A stretch of 64,000 nt of DNA from Paenibacillus physcomitrellae (GCF_002240225.1 NZ_CP022584.1:558001-622000); one strand, 5' to 3'. Shown: positions 33,881-43,337, counted from the first letter of the stretch. The notes: generated by a model not told the origin, from the sequence alone. Numbers and translations: made by a program.

Positions 33881-35454
33881 TGACTTCGAAAAGCTCGCTG
33901 CAGCAGCAATTTCTACTTCGTGTATTCATTGTCCTGCTTGTCATTATTCTGCTATCCGGGGTCACTCAATTCTATCTCATTCATCGGCAGATCGACCGGG
34001 AGACACAGAATCAGGCCAACCAGGCCGCAAGCAGCTTGAATAATGGTGTTGAGGAAACCTTGCTCGCTTCCGAATCGATTGAACACCAAATTGACCTGAA
34101 GCTGGTTGCTTATGCCAAACATATTGCCGTATTACTGAAGGGGAAAAAGATGGACAGCCTCTCCTCAGATGAGCTGCTGAACATCAAACAGGAGCTCAAT
34201 ATTACAGGCTTTACGGTCTTTGAACCTAAAAACGATGACATCGTTGGCGTAGCTTCTACAGATCCAAACGAAATCGGGTTCAGCATGAAGCAAATCGGAT
34301 TTTATGAAGCCGGACAACTGCTGCTGTCAGGCGGAAAACCGCCGATTCCGGGAGCCACGCTGATTGAGAACAATATGGTGGTGCTTCCGACCGCTCAATC
34401 AGCCAGTCATAATGAGGATCCAAGCTTCTATAAATATGCTTATTATCATCCTCCGGGAACCGATTATGTGATCAATCCCTTTATTGAAGCGAATGAAGTC
34501 AATCAATTTACGGAAACAAGCGGTCCGGATGCCTGGATCACGAAGATCATGAAAGAAAACCCCTATTTGGTCGAAGCGGCTGTTCTGACGCCCAAGGTGT
34601 TTGCGGATCCAACTTTGGAGGAGAAGCTGTATCCTCCTGTAAAGAAAGTCGTGAATGGAAGCTTCAGCTACCAGACGGAATCCGATTTGGTGAAGCTCAA
34701 GTCCATGGCCAAGCAGCCGGTCAAGCAAAGTTTTGTTGAAACCGTTGAAGGAAAAAAGCTGTATAAGCTGTTTGTTCCGATCGAGTCGGATCAGGTCATT
34801 TATATTGCGCTGGACTATGGGAAGATAAGCAAACCGCTTTACCGGCATTCGTTGATTTCTTTGTTATTTGGTTTGCTTTCGCTTATCGCGTTGTTTATGC
34901 TGACAGCCCGCTTCTTCTCACAAATTTATAAATTTATACAAAAAATCATATTGCAGATCAAGCAGTTGGAACAAGGAGATTTGACGGCCAAGAGCAGTCT
35001 TCAAGATAAAGGAGAGCTGGGCGATTTATCCAGCTCGGTTAACGCGATGGCGGATTCCCTCCATCAATTTTTGGCATCTACACACGAAAAGGCAACGCTG
35101 ATGCAGAGAGTGGCGTTTATTCTGGAAGCTGAAGCGGATCAATCAGTGGAAAAGGCCTTAACCATGTCCATTAACGCAACCGCCGAAGCAAGAGGTTCGA
35201 TTGACGAGATCGAGTTCTTCCTGAATCAGGTCAAGGAAAGCCTGGAGCTCAAGGCGGGACATGCCGAAGTACAGCCTTTGATTGAACAAATTGACGAGAT
35301 CCGCCAGATCTTCAGAGACAAAACGAATAACGCCACCTTGATTTCGATTACGTTGTCCGATCTCTTGAAATCCCTGCACGGACAGTCCAGTGAGCTTTCA
35401 GGCTTGTCCCAGTCGCTGCTCCGGCAGCTGGAGAAATTCACTTATCATAAATAG
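33877..35454 (+). CDS. Membrane sensor with HAMP but no output domain
   Basis: A 525-residue protein with a membrane segment at 12-35, an extracytoplasmic domain of about 285 residues (likely Cache-type, judged by size and position), a second segment at 325-345 and a HAMP domain at about 347-400. What follows is only about 120 residues of helix; neither a chemoreceptor signalling tip, kinase, phosphatase nor GGDEF domain is present. Output must therefore pass through a partner, and the GHKL ATPase, STAS and PP2C proteins encoded alongside are obvious candidates. The ATG at 33877 overlaps the hydrolase stop and follows GGGGAGGAAG. Confidence 0.8.
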   Translation: MMTSKSSLQQQFLLRVFIVLLVIILLSGVTQFYLIHRQIDRETQNQANQAASSLNNGVEETLLASESIEHQIDLKLVAYAKHIAVLLKGKKMDSLSSDELLNIKQELNITGFTVFEPKNDDIVGVASTDPNEIGFSMKQIGFYEAGQLLLSGGKPPIPGATLIENNMVVLPTAQSASHNEDPSFYKYAYYHPPGTDYVINPFIEANEVNQFTETSGPDAWITKIMKENPYLVEAAVLTPKVFADPTLEEKLYPPVKKVVNGSFSYQTESDLVKLKSMAKQPVKQSFVETVEGKKLYKLFVPIESDQVIYIALDYGKISKPLYRHSLISLLFGLLSLIALFMLTARFFSQIYKFIQKIILQIKQLEQGDLTAKSSLQDKGELGDLSSSVNAMADSLHQFLASTHEKATLMQRVAFILEAEADQSVEKALTMSINATAEARGSIDEIEFFLNQVKESLELKAGHAEVQPLIEQIDEIRQIFRDKTNNATLISITLSDLLKSLHGQSSELSGLSQSLLRQLEKFTYHK

Positions 35455-35506
35455 TTTTAACATTCCAGCCGTGATCATCTTCGGCATAAACATGGAGGGT
35501 CAAAAG

Positions 35507-35821
35507 ATGACTTTGAAAGTAGAAACTACTATTAAGGAATCCGTATTTACGATCATCCTTAAAGGACTTATTGATTATTCAACGGTTGACGAATTCAATT
35601 CATTTCAGGTTCCGGAGAACGTGTCGAGAATAATCGTCAGCTTTAAAGAAGTAGATTTTATAGATTCTACAGGTATAGGTTCGGTTCTTACGCTTATTCA
35701 TTTTGCCAGCGACCACGACATTCAAGTAGAATTTGTAGATTTGGATGACAGCACGCGGGAACTGTTTGAAACGATAGGGGTATTTAAAGTTATGGAGGCT
35801 CTTTTAAAGGAGGGGCGTTAA
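35507..35821 (+). CDS. STAS-domain anti-sigma-factor antagonist 1
   Basis: A 104-residue STAS domain like SpoIIAA and RsbV. The phosphorylation loop VDFIDSTGIGSV is intact, with Ser54/Thr55 as acceptors. In partner switching the unphosphorylated form binds the GHKL kinase and the PP2C phosphatase resets it; both partners are encoded in this operon. The ATG at 35507 follows GGAGGG by about 7 bases. The PP2C gene starts 2 bases after the stop. Confidence 0.88.
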   Translation: MTLKVETTIKESVFTIILKGLIDYSTVDEFNSFQVPENVSRIIVSFKEVDFIDSTGIGSVLTLIHFASDHDIQVEFVDLDDSTRELFETIGVFKVMEALLKEGR

Positions 35822-35823
35822 CA

Positions 35824-36672
35824 ATGTTGGGTTCTGATACGGCGTCTCATATCCGTCATGAAAATGACCCCGATTATACGACTCTGCTTAGAGAAATTCA
35901 ACTGGCAAGGAATATTCAGAGGAAGCTTCTCAACGGTGAAAGACCTCCGCTGAGAAGCGGTGAAATTTCCGGAATCTCCATTCCTGCAAGAATGATAGGG
36001 GGAGACTACTTTGATTTCTATCCGCTTGATAACGGTAAGATCCGCTTTATTATCGGAGATGTCATGGGCAAAGGAATCCCCGCCGCGATGCTGATGATTC
36101 TGACCCGGGGAGCCTTTCGAAGCGCTGCCGGGTCTGCTGGAAGCCCTGGAGAAACCTTAACGGCCATGAACAATGCGATGTATAAAGATTTGCGAATTTT
36201 GAACTCCTTTGTTACAGTCTGCTGCGCGGACTGGGATCCCCGTACGGGGCAATTTGTGTACGCAAATGGCGGACATAACTCTCCGATTCTGGTTCGTTCA
36301 CAGAATAGAACGATGGAGCTTCCTAACCCCAAAGGCGTTATGCTCGGCGGATTGTCCGGTCAGGTTTATATCGAGAACGAAATCTATTTGCAGCAGGACG
36401 ACCTGATCTTTTTCTATACCGACGGTGTAATAGAAGCTCAAAATCGGGCCAAGCAAATGTACAAAATTGACAGGCTGGTTCCGCTTTTGAAAGAACATGC
36501 GGATAAACAGGTTTCTGAAATTGAGTCCATCGTTGTGGAAGAACTGGATCATTATACAGAAGGACTGCCGCAAAGGGATGATATTACCATTGTCATGTTG
36601 AAGATGGGCAGACGGCTGAAGATAGGAAGACGTATGTTGGAGTGCCGAATTAAGCGAAACGAGGATGTTTAG
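35824..36672 (+). CDS. SpoIIE/RsbU-type PP2C serine phosphatase
   Basis: A 282-residue PP2C phosphatase. A short helical N-terminus (about 1-40, LLREIQLARNIQRKLL, as in RsbU linkers) precedes the catalytic domain with metal-binding aspartates in GGDYFDFY, GDVMGKGIPAAM, FYTDGVIEA and RDDITIV, all intact. It should dephosphorylate one or both STAS proteins. It lacks its own sensor domain, so the separate membrane sensor may provide input. The basic C-terminal tail (RRLKIGRRMLECRIKRN) is unusual. It overlaps no neighbour but is only 2 bases from the first STAS gene. Confidence 0.88.
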   Translation: MLGSDTASHIRHENDPDYTTLLREIQLARNIQRKLLNGERPPLRSGEISGISIPARMIGGDYFDFYPLDNGKIRFIIGDVMGKGIPAAMLMILTRGAFRSAAGSAGSPGETLTAMNNAMYKDLRILNSFVTVCCADWDPRTGQFVYANGGHNSPILVRSQNRTMELPNPKGVMLGGLSGQVYIENEIYLQQDDLIFFYTDGVIEAQNRAKQMYKIDRLVPLLKEHADKQVSEIESIVVEELDHYTEGLPQRDDITIVMLKMGRRLKIGRRMLECRIKRNEDV

Positions 36673-36688
36673 CTTAGGAGGAATTGGA

Positions 36689-38767
36689 ATGGGGAATAAG
36701 GTTATCGCTAAAGGAAGATCCATTCAGGAAGCCTTGCTTATTGCGCTTGATTTGCTGAGCGCCGATAAACATGAGGTGGATATAGAAATTTTGGAGAATG
36801 AGAAGAAAGGGTTACTCGGTTTCCGCAACAAACCGGCGGTAGTGCGGGTCACTTTGAAGGAAACGGATTCCAGCCCCGCTTCTGCTCCTGAAAAACAAGA
36901 GAACGCAGATGCAGACTCTTTGCGTGACCCCTTGCGTGACCTGGTTTCTACGTTAAATTTGCAAGATTCGCCGGATTTTGAACAAACAAGCATGTCCGTT
37001 CCACACGAAGAGGATTTATCCGGCAAGGTATGGGTGCAAAACGGCTTGCTCTTCAGTAAAGATGCGGAGGATAAATTTCCGGTTATCCAGCCGGGCAAAG
37101 GCGTAAAGCTTTATAAGAATGGCCAGATCGTCGAACGGGCAACCGTGATCCATGAAAGAGACCAACTACTGGCTGAAACCGAGGATGAAGAAGTTCAGCC
37201 GGTATGGGAGGTCAAAATCTCGGAAGACAAGATGGAAGCCCATTTAAGCGTGAAGCCGGGATACAAGCTGCGCCGCAGCATCCGGGATATGGAACCTTCA
37301 AATTTTGTACTTCTCGAAGCCGAAGAGAAGCGGGTTCCCATTCTGCTTGACGATGGCGAGGTTATGCAGAAGCTTCGCGAGCTCGGGATTGTGCACGGGG
37401 TTAACTACGCCCAGATCGCCAGCGCCTGCTTAAGCGAAGAAGAGGAAACCTATTTAATAGCCAAAGGCTCTCCGTATTTGGAGGGTAAACAGGGCTACTT
37501 TATGCCTTATCAGCAGATGGAGGTTCTTAAAGGGATTAGGGAGCGAGCGGATGGAACGGTGAATTATCGGGATATTCAGGAGTTTCCTTCGGTGGATAGG
37601 GGACAGATTATTGGCATCGTAGTTCCCCCTGTGCCTGGTTATCCAGGGGTTACAGTAACCAATGAGCCTTTGTTTCCTCCAGAAGTGTTTCCTTTGCTTC
37701 TACAGGCGGGCCATGGGGTTGAGCTGGTCGAAGGCGATTCAAAAGTTGTAGCTCTGGACACCGGACATCCCGACATCAAGCAGTCAGGCCGTGAGGCTAG
37801 AATCTCGGTTGTTCCGAAACTGACTATCGTTAAAGATATCAATATGGAGACCGGAAATATCCGCTATATTGGAGAAGTCGAAATCAAAGGTTCCGTACAG
37901 GATGGGATGACGGTACAGGCGGACGGGAACCTGATGGTCCGCGGCAATGCGAATATGGCCACGATTATGGCCGGGAAATCGGTCATCATTCAACACAACG
38001 TGATATCAAGCGAGGTTACTGCGGGTAAAAGCAATTTGGTGAAGACAGAGCTTCAGGCATCTATGCAGGAATGTGTATTACAAATGAAAAAAATCGTAAC
38101 AGCCATCCAGCAGCTGTCGCTGGTCTCGGCTTTTAAGGTATCTTCCTTTCAGCGAACAGGGCTGGGGCCGCTGCTGAAAATTTTATATGACGGCAAGTTC
38201 AAACAGTTCTCCTCATTAGTCAGTACGCTGGTTCAACAATTAAATGAGCACTCAGCACACCTTGAACCGGAATGGGAAGATCTGAGCAGGAGACTTCACC
38301 GCGGATTTCTGACTTTAAATGACTCTATCTTGAAATCGTCTGAAGAGATTAAGCCGATCATTCAGCTTGCTGAGAATCTCATTCAATCTTCTGTGGAGAC
38401 GGCGGCGGACGAGCTGTTCATTAACGCCGGATTCGTTCAGAACAGTCAAATTTATTCGGCGGGAGACATTTGGGTTACGGGAAAAGGCATTTACAATTCA
38501 AAAATGTTTGCACACGGACATGTGAACGTCAAAGGTTACGTACGCGGAGGCGAGATCTTTGCGGCCAAGGGAGTAACTCTTGAACAGGCGGGAACCAAGG
38601 GTGGAATCACAACTAAAATTAAGGTGCCGGAAACCGAGAAAATTTATATTAAACTCGCTATGGAAGATACCCTGATTCAAATCGGCAGCCATCACTACAA
38701 ATTTGTCCAGCCTCACGTCGATGTCACTGCCTCTTTAAGCAGTGAAGGCAGACTTATTATATCTTAA
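36689..38767 (+). CDS. FapA/DUF342 polymer-forming protein with Jag N-terminal domain
   Basis: A 692-residue protein. Residues about 2-55 match the Jag N-terminal domain (VIAKGRSIQEALLIALDLLS, KKGLLGF), and the rest is a FapA/DUF342 protein with a beta-helical core visible in the repeats GSVQDGMTVQADGNLMVRGN and SAGDIWVTGKGIYNSK. A coiled-coil insertion lies near 455-560. FapA-type proteins are found in many flagellated or signalling bacteria and their role is poorly known; in Vibrio one is tied to flagellar and glucose signalling. The ATG at 36689 follows AGGAGG by 7 bases. Confidence 0.82.
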   Translation: MGNKVIAKGRSIQEALLIALDLLSADKHEVDIEILENEKKGLLGFRNKPAVVRVTLKETDSSPASAPEKQENADADSLRDPLRDLVSTLNLQDSPDFEQTSMSVPHEEDLSGKVWVQNGLLFSKDAEDKFPVIQPGKGVKLYKNGQIVERATVIHERDQLLAETEDEEVQPVWEVKISEDKMEAHLSVKPGYKLRRSIRDMEPSNFVLLEAEEKRVPILLDDGEVMQKLRELGIVHGVNYAQIASACLSEEEETYLIAKGSPYLEGKQGYFMPYQQMEVLKGIRERADGTVNYRDIQEFPSVDRGQIIGIVVPPVPGYPGVTVTNEPLFPPEVFPLLLQAGHGVELVEGDSKVVALDTGHPDIKQSGREARISVVPKLTIVKDINMETGNIRYIGEVEIKGSVQDGMTVQADGNLMVRGNANMATIMAGKSVIIQHNVISSEVTAGKSNLVKTELQASMQECVLQMKKIVTAIQQLSLVSAFKVSSFQRTGLGPLLKILYDGKFKQFSSLVSTLVQQLNEHSAHLEPEWEDLSRRLHRGFLTLNDSILKSSEEIKPIIQLAENLIQSSVETAADELFINAGFVQNSQIYSAGDIWVTGKGIYNSKMFAHGHVNVKGYVRGGEIFAAKGVTLEQAGTKGGITTKIKVPETEKIYIKLAMEDTLIQIGSHHYKFVQPHVDVTASLSSEGRLIIS

Positions 38768-38783
38768 GCGGGGGAGACCGGAG

Positions 38784-39119
38784 ATGTTCAATTACACCCT
38801 TACACAGAAAGACTCGTTGGCTACCGTACTTTTATCCGGAGATATGGATATTGACGTTACCGAGATCCTGCAGGAAGACCTTGCGCCGAAGCTTCGCGGA
38901 GCAGCATCGATTGAACTAGATTTTAGTCAGGTTGACTTTGTAGATTCATCCGGCATTGGATTGCTGATCACGCTGATTAAGGATTTAAAGGCACAAGGCA
39001 TAAAAGTGCTGATCCGAAATTTAAGTCCGGAAGTGGAGTACGTCTTCTCCCTGTTGCAGCTGCCGTTAATTCTCGGGGATGACGTATTTGAAACTCCTGC
39101 CAAAGCTGGTGAGCAATAA
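38784..39119 (+). CDS. STAS-domain anti-sigma-factor antagonist 2
   Basis: A 111-residue STAS domain with phosphorylation loop VDFVDSSGIGLLITL. Having two STAS genes with one kinase and one phosphatase suggests either two outputs or a hierarchy. No sigma factor gene is present in the window, so the final target lies elsewhere. The ATG follows GCGGGGGAGACCGGAG, and the TAA overlaps the start of the PilZ gene. Confidence 0.88.
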   Translation: MFNYTLTQKDSLATVLLSGDMDIDVTEILQEDLAPKLRGAASIELDFSQVDFVDSSGIGLLITLIKDLKAQGIKVLIRNLSPEVEYVFSLLQLPLILGDDVFETPAKAGEQ

Positions 39120-39421
39120 TGGAAGAGAAACGCAAATTTCAAAGAACAACGATTGAACCTTTAGATTTGGAGATTGAGGAAATCGAATTTGATTCAGGTA
39201 AACGCCTGAAACATGTCATGCTAATTCTGAACGATGTAAGCGAAGAAGGAATCCGCTTTACTTCAGACATCGATATGCAAGAAGGTGAAAGCGTCCGGTT
39301 TCATATCCCCAGCCTGGACATTGAATCGTTGGTTCAAGGCAAAGTGGCCTGGAAGAAATCTGAAGGGCAGGGTAAATTTCAGTACGGTATGCATGTAGAA
39401 AGAAGCGATTCCAATAAGTGA
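39119..39421 (+). CDS. PilZ-domain protein
   Basis: A 100-residue single PilZ domain. Both parts of the cyclic-di-GMP signature are present: RKFQR (R-x-x-x-R) at the N-terminus and NDVSEEGIRF (D-x-S-x-x-G) near residue 40, so binding is likely. Its start overlaps the preceding STAS stop (TAATG). As last gene of the operon it links the partner-switching proteins to cyclic-di-GMP, as does the GGDEF-EAL protein encoded just upstream of the operon. Confidence 0.86.
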   Translation: MEEKRKFQRTTIEPLDLEIEEIEFDSGKRLKHVMLILNDVSEEGIRFTSDIDMQEGESVRFHIPSLDIESLVQGKVAWKKSEGQGKFQYGMHVERSDSNK

Positions 39422-39463
39422 GAGCAGCCTAAACAACTAAACACCTTAATGGATAATCAGAAC

Positions 39464-39506
39464 AAAACCGCCTCGGAGGAATTGACCTCCCTAGGCGGTT
39501 TTTGTT
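39464..39506 (+). terminator. Intrinsic terminator ending the pterin/partner-switching operon
   Basis: AAAACCGCCTCGGAGG pairs with CCTCCCTAGGCGGTTTT (small internal loop), followed by TGTTGATTT. It separates the operon from the germination genes. Confidence 0.9.
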
Positions 39507-39624
39507 GATTTGGTGACCTTAAAATACCATGTTCGAATGGGATGAATTGTATATTTATCTTAATAATTCCGCAATCTAAACGGGATAACGCAGCTTTGCC
39601 AATAATGAAAAAAAGGAGAACAAC

Positions 39625-41007
39625 ATGAAGGACAGCCAGCAAAATTCTAAGCCTTCTAATGTCAGCGTTCTTAAGGCCGTTCAAGAGCATTTGAAGAATA
39701 TGAGTGACCTTAAGCTGCAGAAGCTTGGCGCCCAGGACGAACAAATTCAATTCCTATACTTATCAAGCCTGGCTGATTCGCAAAAAATCAAGGATACCAT
39801 CATCACTCCCTATTATGAAATGAAGGAGACTGAGGATTATGAAAATTATATGTCCTCGTTTCCGGGCATTCTCGTCCTTTCGGACGCCAGACAGATTGAA
39901 GGGAAAATACTCTCCGGCTATGCTGTGATCTCGGTTAATGAGGGAACCCTATACTTATTCGATGCTGCCAGAATTGAATCGACTCCTGTAACGGCAGCCG
40001 AAACCGAAGTCATTGTCCAAGGGCCTTCGGACTCCTTTAATGAACAGCTGGACGTGAATTTGAATCTTATTCGTCACCGTTATCAATCCGCTGATTTAAA
40101 GGTAGAGACGATGACCATTGGAACTCAGTCCAAAACACAGCTTGCCTTGATTTACGACGACGCCCGGGTAGATCAAAGTGTGCTTGAGGAGACTAGGGTC
40201 AGACTGGGAAGTCTTTCTTTGGATATTTTGCAGGGTTCAACCGAGCTTGACCGATATTTGTCCAGCAGCAAATTCAATTTATTTCCTACCACGATCGTGA
40301 CGGAAAGACCCGACAGAGCCGTGTTTAACCTGTCAGAAGGAAAAATTGTCATTGTAGTGGACACGGACGGTTTTGTTGTCATTCTGCCGGTAATCTTCAA
40401 TGACTTTTTCACGGCGATGGATGATAAGCTGCTGCCCAAACCGGTAAGCTGGTTCTTGAAGTCGCTCCGTTATCTTGGATTATTCCTTACCGTAACCCTG
40501 CCAGCCATATACGTTGCTTTCTCCTCTTACAACACGGATGTCTGGAAAATTCAAATAGCACTGCTTGTGGCAGGGAGCCGAGCCACGGTGCCTTATCCCT
40601 CTTTTATAGAAGTGGTTATTATGCTGCTTATGATGGAATTTCTGACAGAGGCGAGCTTAAGGCTGCCTAAGGCGATAGGTTCAACGGCTACCACGGTTGG
40701 CGGGCTTATCTTAGGAACAGCAGCTACCGAAGCGGGATTAGTCAGCAATATTATGATTATTCTTGTTTCCGTAGTAGCGATTTCCAATTTCGTTATTCCT
40801 TTGAATATGATGGGATTTTCAGTGCGGATTCTGAAATATGGCCTAATCCTTCTGGCTGCCTTGTTTGGATTGGTTGGGATCGTGTGCGGATGTCTGTGGC
40901 TTACCATGTACCTTGCCAGTCTGCGAAGCTTTGGCAAACCTTACTTGCGGCTCTTTGGGCTGGACCGTTTAGCGAGTGGAAATACAAATGCGGGGAGAGG
41001 GAGGTAA
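39625..41007 (+). CDS. Spore germination receptor subunit A (GerA/GerK family)
   Basis: A 460-residue subunit A of a nutrient germination receptor in the spore inner membrane. The hydrophilic N-terminal domain (1-275) is followed by the membrane domain with PAIYVAFSSYN, ARVP-like SRATVPYPSF, PKAIGSTATTVGGLILGTAA and NFVIPLNMMGFS, typical of the family. The usual N-terminal length is retained. It is the first gene of an A-B-C operon; the next ATG overlaps its TAA. Which nutrient is sensed cannot be read from sequence. Confidence 0.9.
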   Translation: MKDSQQNSKPSNVSVLKAVQEHLKNMSDLKLQKLGAQDEQIQFLYLSSLADSQKIKDTIITPYYEMKETEDYENYMSSFPGILVLSDARQIEGKILSGYAVISVNEGTLYLFDAARIESTPVTAAETEVIVQGPSDSFNEQLDVNLNLIRHRYQSADLKVETMTIGTQSKTQLALIYDDARVDQSVLEETRVRLGSLSLDILQGSTELDRYLSSSKFNLFPTTIVTERPDRAVFNLSEGKIVIVVDTDGFVVILPVIFNDFFTAMDDKLLPKPVSWFLKSLRYLGLFLTVTLPAIYVAFSSYNTDVWKIQIALLVAGSRATVPYPSFIEVVIMLLMMEFLTEASLRLPKAIGSTATTVGGLILGTAATEAGLVSNIMIILVSVVAISNFVIPLNMMGFSVRILKYGLILLAALFGLVGIVCGCLWLTMYLASLRSFGKPYLRLFGLDRLASGNTNAGRGR

Positions 41008-42101
41008 TGGTTAAAGAGCGGTATTTTTATTACCTGTTCATGATTAATGCGCTGATTAATATTGTGAATTTTGTACCCAGAGGATTAATCAACTCAAGTT
41101 TTGGCGGGGCTATGATGGCTATTGTAATTGCCATTCCCCTAGGTGTGCTGATGACCTTTCTGTTCATCAAAGGCATGAACAAATTTCCGAGCCAATCCCT
41201 GCCGGCCGTCTTTAATGCCCATTTCCCCAAAGCAATATCGGCAACCGCGCTGCTTTTATATGCCAGTTTGTGGTTCACAGCGGGTTTGATTACCCTGATT
41301 TCTTTCGTGGAGGTGACATTAAGGTACGTCAGTGTGGATGTGGAGCCGACGATGATTATGCTCCTCTTTCTGGCCGTGGTCTGTTTATGCATGCGGATTA
41401 ATTCAGAATCCCTCTTATACGGCCTGGAAGTCCTGCTGTGCATCAACTTTCCGCTTATTGTATATATCCTCCTTAAGGCGATTCTGCACCCTTATTTCAG
41501 CTGGGATGCTGTCGCGGATATCTTTACTCATTCCATAGCGCTCCCTTCCTACAGGGACATTGCAACAGCCACTTTTATTTTCTCAGGATATATCAATATG
41601 GCCGTCTTCAATCAGGTATTTAAGCCCTTGCAACTGAAGTACTTATGGTTGATTGGCGTACTGGGGGCTTTGATCCTGCTGACCACCTTTTTGATTCCCA
41701 TCGGGTTTCTTGGAACTATTAACGTGTACAGGCATGTTTACCCGTGGTTTTCTACGGCGGATGCGCTCCGGACCCAAAACTTTATTATTGAAAGGGTTCT
41801 GTTTATTTTCTACTTCAGCTATCTAACCTTATCGCTGAACAGCGCGATTATTCACTGGCATGTGGCTCTGAATCTGATCAAGGGCGCATTTACGTCCCGC
41901 AATAAAAAAGAGACAAGAAGCAAATCAGACTGGTGGATTATGGGGATCTTCAGTGCGATTTCCTTATTTGTGCAAACCATCAATCAATTCAAACTGGACC
42001 AATTAGGTTTAATGTTTCTATCAGTCCGCTTATGCGGTGAAGCGGCTTTGATCTTAAGTGTATTCATCGCTTACAGAAGGAGCAGGAGAAAGACAGCATG
42101 A
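41007..42101 (+). CDS. Spore germination receptor subunit B (GerB family)
   Basis: A 364-residue transporter-like subunit of the APC superfamily with ten expected membrane segments; the B subunit is thought to bind the germinant. The start YFYYLFMINALINIVNFVPR and the regular hydrophobic pattern fit the family. The ATG at 41007 overlaps the stop of subunit A and is preceded by GGGAGGTA. Its last codons overlap the start of subunit C by 4 bases. Confidence 0.88.
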   Translation: MVKERYFYYLFMINALINIVNFVPRGLINSSFGGAMMAIVIAIPLGVLMTFLFIKGMNKFPSQSLPAVFNAHFPKAISATALLLYASLWFTAGLITLISFVEVTLRYVSVDVEPTMIMLLFLAVVCLCMRINSESLLYGLEVLLCINFPLIVYILLKAILHPYFSWDAVADIFTHSIALPSYRDIATATFIFSGYINMAVFNQVFKPLQLKYLWLIGVLGALILLTTFLIPIGFLGTINVYRHVYPWFSTADALRTQNFIIERVLFIFYFSYLTLSLNSAIIHWHVALNLIKGAFTSRNKKETRSKSDWWIMGIFSAISLFVQTINQFKLDQLGLMFLSVRLCGEAALILSVFIAYRRSRRKTA

Positions 42102-43243
42102 ACAAGTCGAGAACCCCTAATCAAACCAAAGTAATCACAAAGATGGTGTCTCTGCTGGGTGTTCTGCTCTTGCTGATTCCCCTTCAGGGCTGCAAGTTTA
42201 AGGATCTGGACCTTAGACTGTTTGTTGTGGCGCTTGGAATAGACAGGTCTGTGGAGCATCCGGAGAAAGTGTCCGTAACCGCTAAAATTGCCATTCCGCT
42301 CGGAGATCCTAAACAATTTGATGAAAAGACGCAGTATTTGACCGAAGAATCGGTTACCATAGCCGAGGCTTTAAGGAAAATGAAGTCTCGTTTAGATAAA
42401 GAGCTGGACTTTGGCCATTGTAAGGTGGTGCTATTAGGTGAAAGCTTTGCCAGGGAAGATATCAGGCAAGCTGCAGATTGGCTGGCGCGAAGAAGGGATA
42501 TTCAGCTTCTAGTCTTTACAGCCGTAGCCCGCCCTTCGGCGAATGAGGTTCTTCATGTCCAGCCTGTATCGGAGAGATTGTCCGGTAACTCGCTGCTTCT
42601 TGCGTTAAGCAAAGACGGGACGGAATCCCCTTTTATCGTAGGTCCGACTTTCTCCTATGAGCTTGGAAGAAGAATGCAGGAGATCGGCCTCGATCCGATC
42701 ATGCCTTTGGCGGAAACGAAAGGGAAAGATGGGTTAGATATCGATAAAGCCTATATTTTTGATAAGCAAAAAGCCGTACTTGCTCTAAATACGGACGAAA
42801 CGCGAATCTATAATATTTTGAAAGAGCATAACCTGATAACAAGCCTTGATCTGAAATTCAAAGGGAACCAGACTGCTTACTCCTTTAGCCGGAGTCATTC
42901 TTCCTTCAGCATCAAAGAGAAAGCGGATGGTAGACCTTATATCCGTTATAAAATCAAGATCCAGGCTTCTATTGAAGAAGATGAACGCAATACGATCATA
43001 ACTGAAGCCGTTCTAAAAGAGATGTCAGCGGCGGCCGAGCAGCAGCTCAACACTCAGGTTAAAAGCGTACTTGAAAAAATCCAAAAGAGCGGTACAGATC
43101 CTTTAGGCTGGGGACTTCGATATAGGGCAAGACATTGGGGAAGTTTAGAGGCGGAGAAACGTGCCTGGGAAGACATGTATGCGCAGCTCGATTTTGAGGT
43201 TGAAACCCGGATTAATATGAAATATACCGGGATGATCCGCTAG
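42098..43243 (+). CDS. Spore germination receptor lipoprotein subunit C (Ger(x)C)
   Basis: A 381-residue lipoprotein. The signal peptide ends in a lipobox LQGC with the lipidated Cys at about residue 32, followed by the DLRLFVVALGIDRS start typical of Ger(x)C proteins; WGLRYRARHW near the end is the conserved C-terminal motif. It completes the receptor complex on the outer face of the inner spore membrane. AGGAGCAGGAG lies before the ATG. Confidence 0.9.
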   Translation: MNKSRTPNQTKVITKMVSLLGVLLLLIPLQGCKFKDLDLRLFVVALGIDRSVEHPEKVSVTAKIAIPLGDPKQFDEKTQYLTEESVTIAEALRKMKSRLDKELDFGHCKVVLLGESFAREDIRQAADWLARRRDIQLLVFTAVARPSANEVLHVQPVSERLSGNSLLLALSKDGTESPFIVGPTFSYELGRRMQEIGLDPIMPLAETKGKDGLDIDKAYIFDKQKAVLALNTDETRIYNILKEHNLITSLDLKFKGNQTAYSFSRSHSSFSIKEKADGRPYIRYKIKIQASIEEDERNTIITEAVLKEMSAAAEQQLNTQVKSVLEKIQKSGTDPLGWGLRYRARHWGSLEAEKRAWEDMYAQLDFEVETRINMKYTGMIR

Positions 43244-43271
43244 CAGGAGCGCGAAGATGAGCAGCTGCTAT

Positions 43272-43305
43272 AATTAAGGTCCATTAAAGGTTTCTGATGT
43301 ATGAT
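43272..43305 (+). promoter_or_regulatory. Response-regulator promoter with direct repeat, copy 1
   Basis: AATTAAGG (43272-43279) and ATTAAAGG (43283-43290) are 11 bp apart, followed 9 bp later by the -10-like TATGAT (43300-43305). The same ATTAAAGG-N9-TAxGAT arrangement precedes the 45485 operon. An 11-bp period is typical of OmpR-family regulators, so this is probably an autoregulatory site. Confidence 0.6.
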
Positions 43306-43337
43306 CAGGACAGGACATTTAAAGAGGGGCTGTAAGA

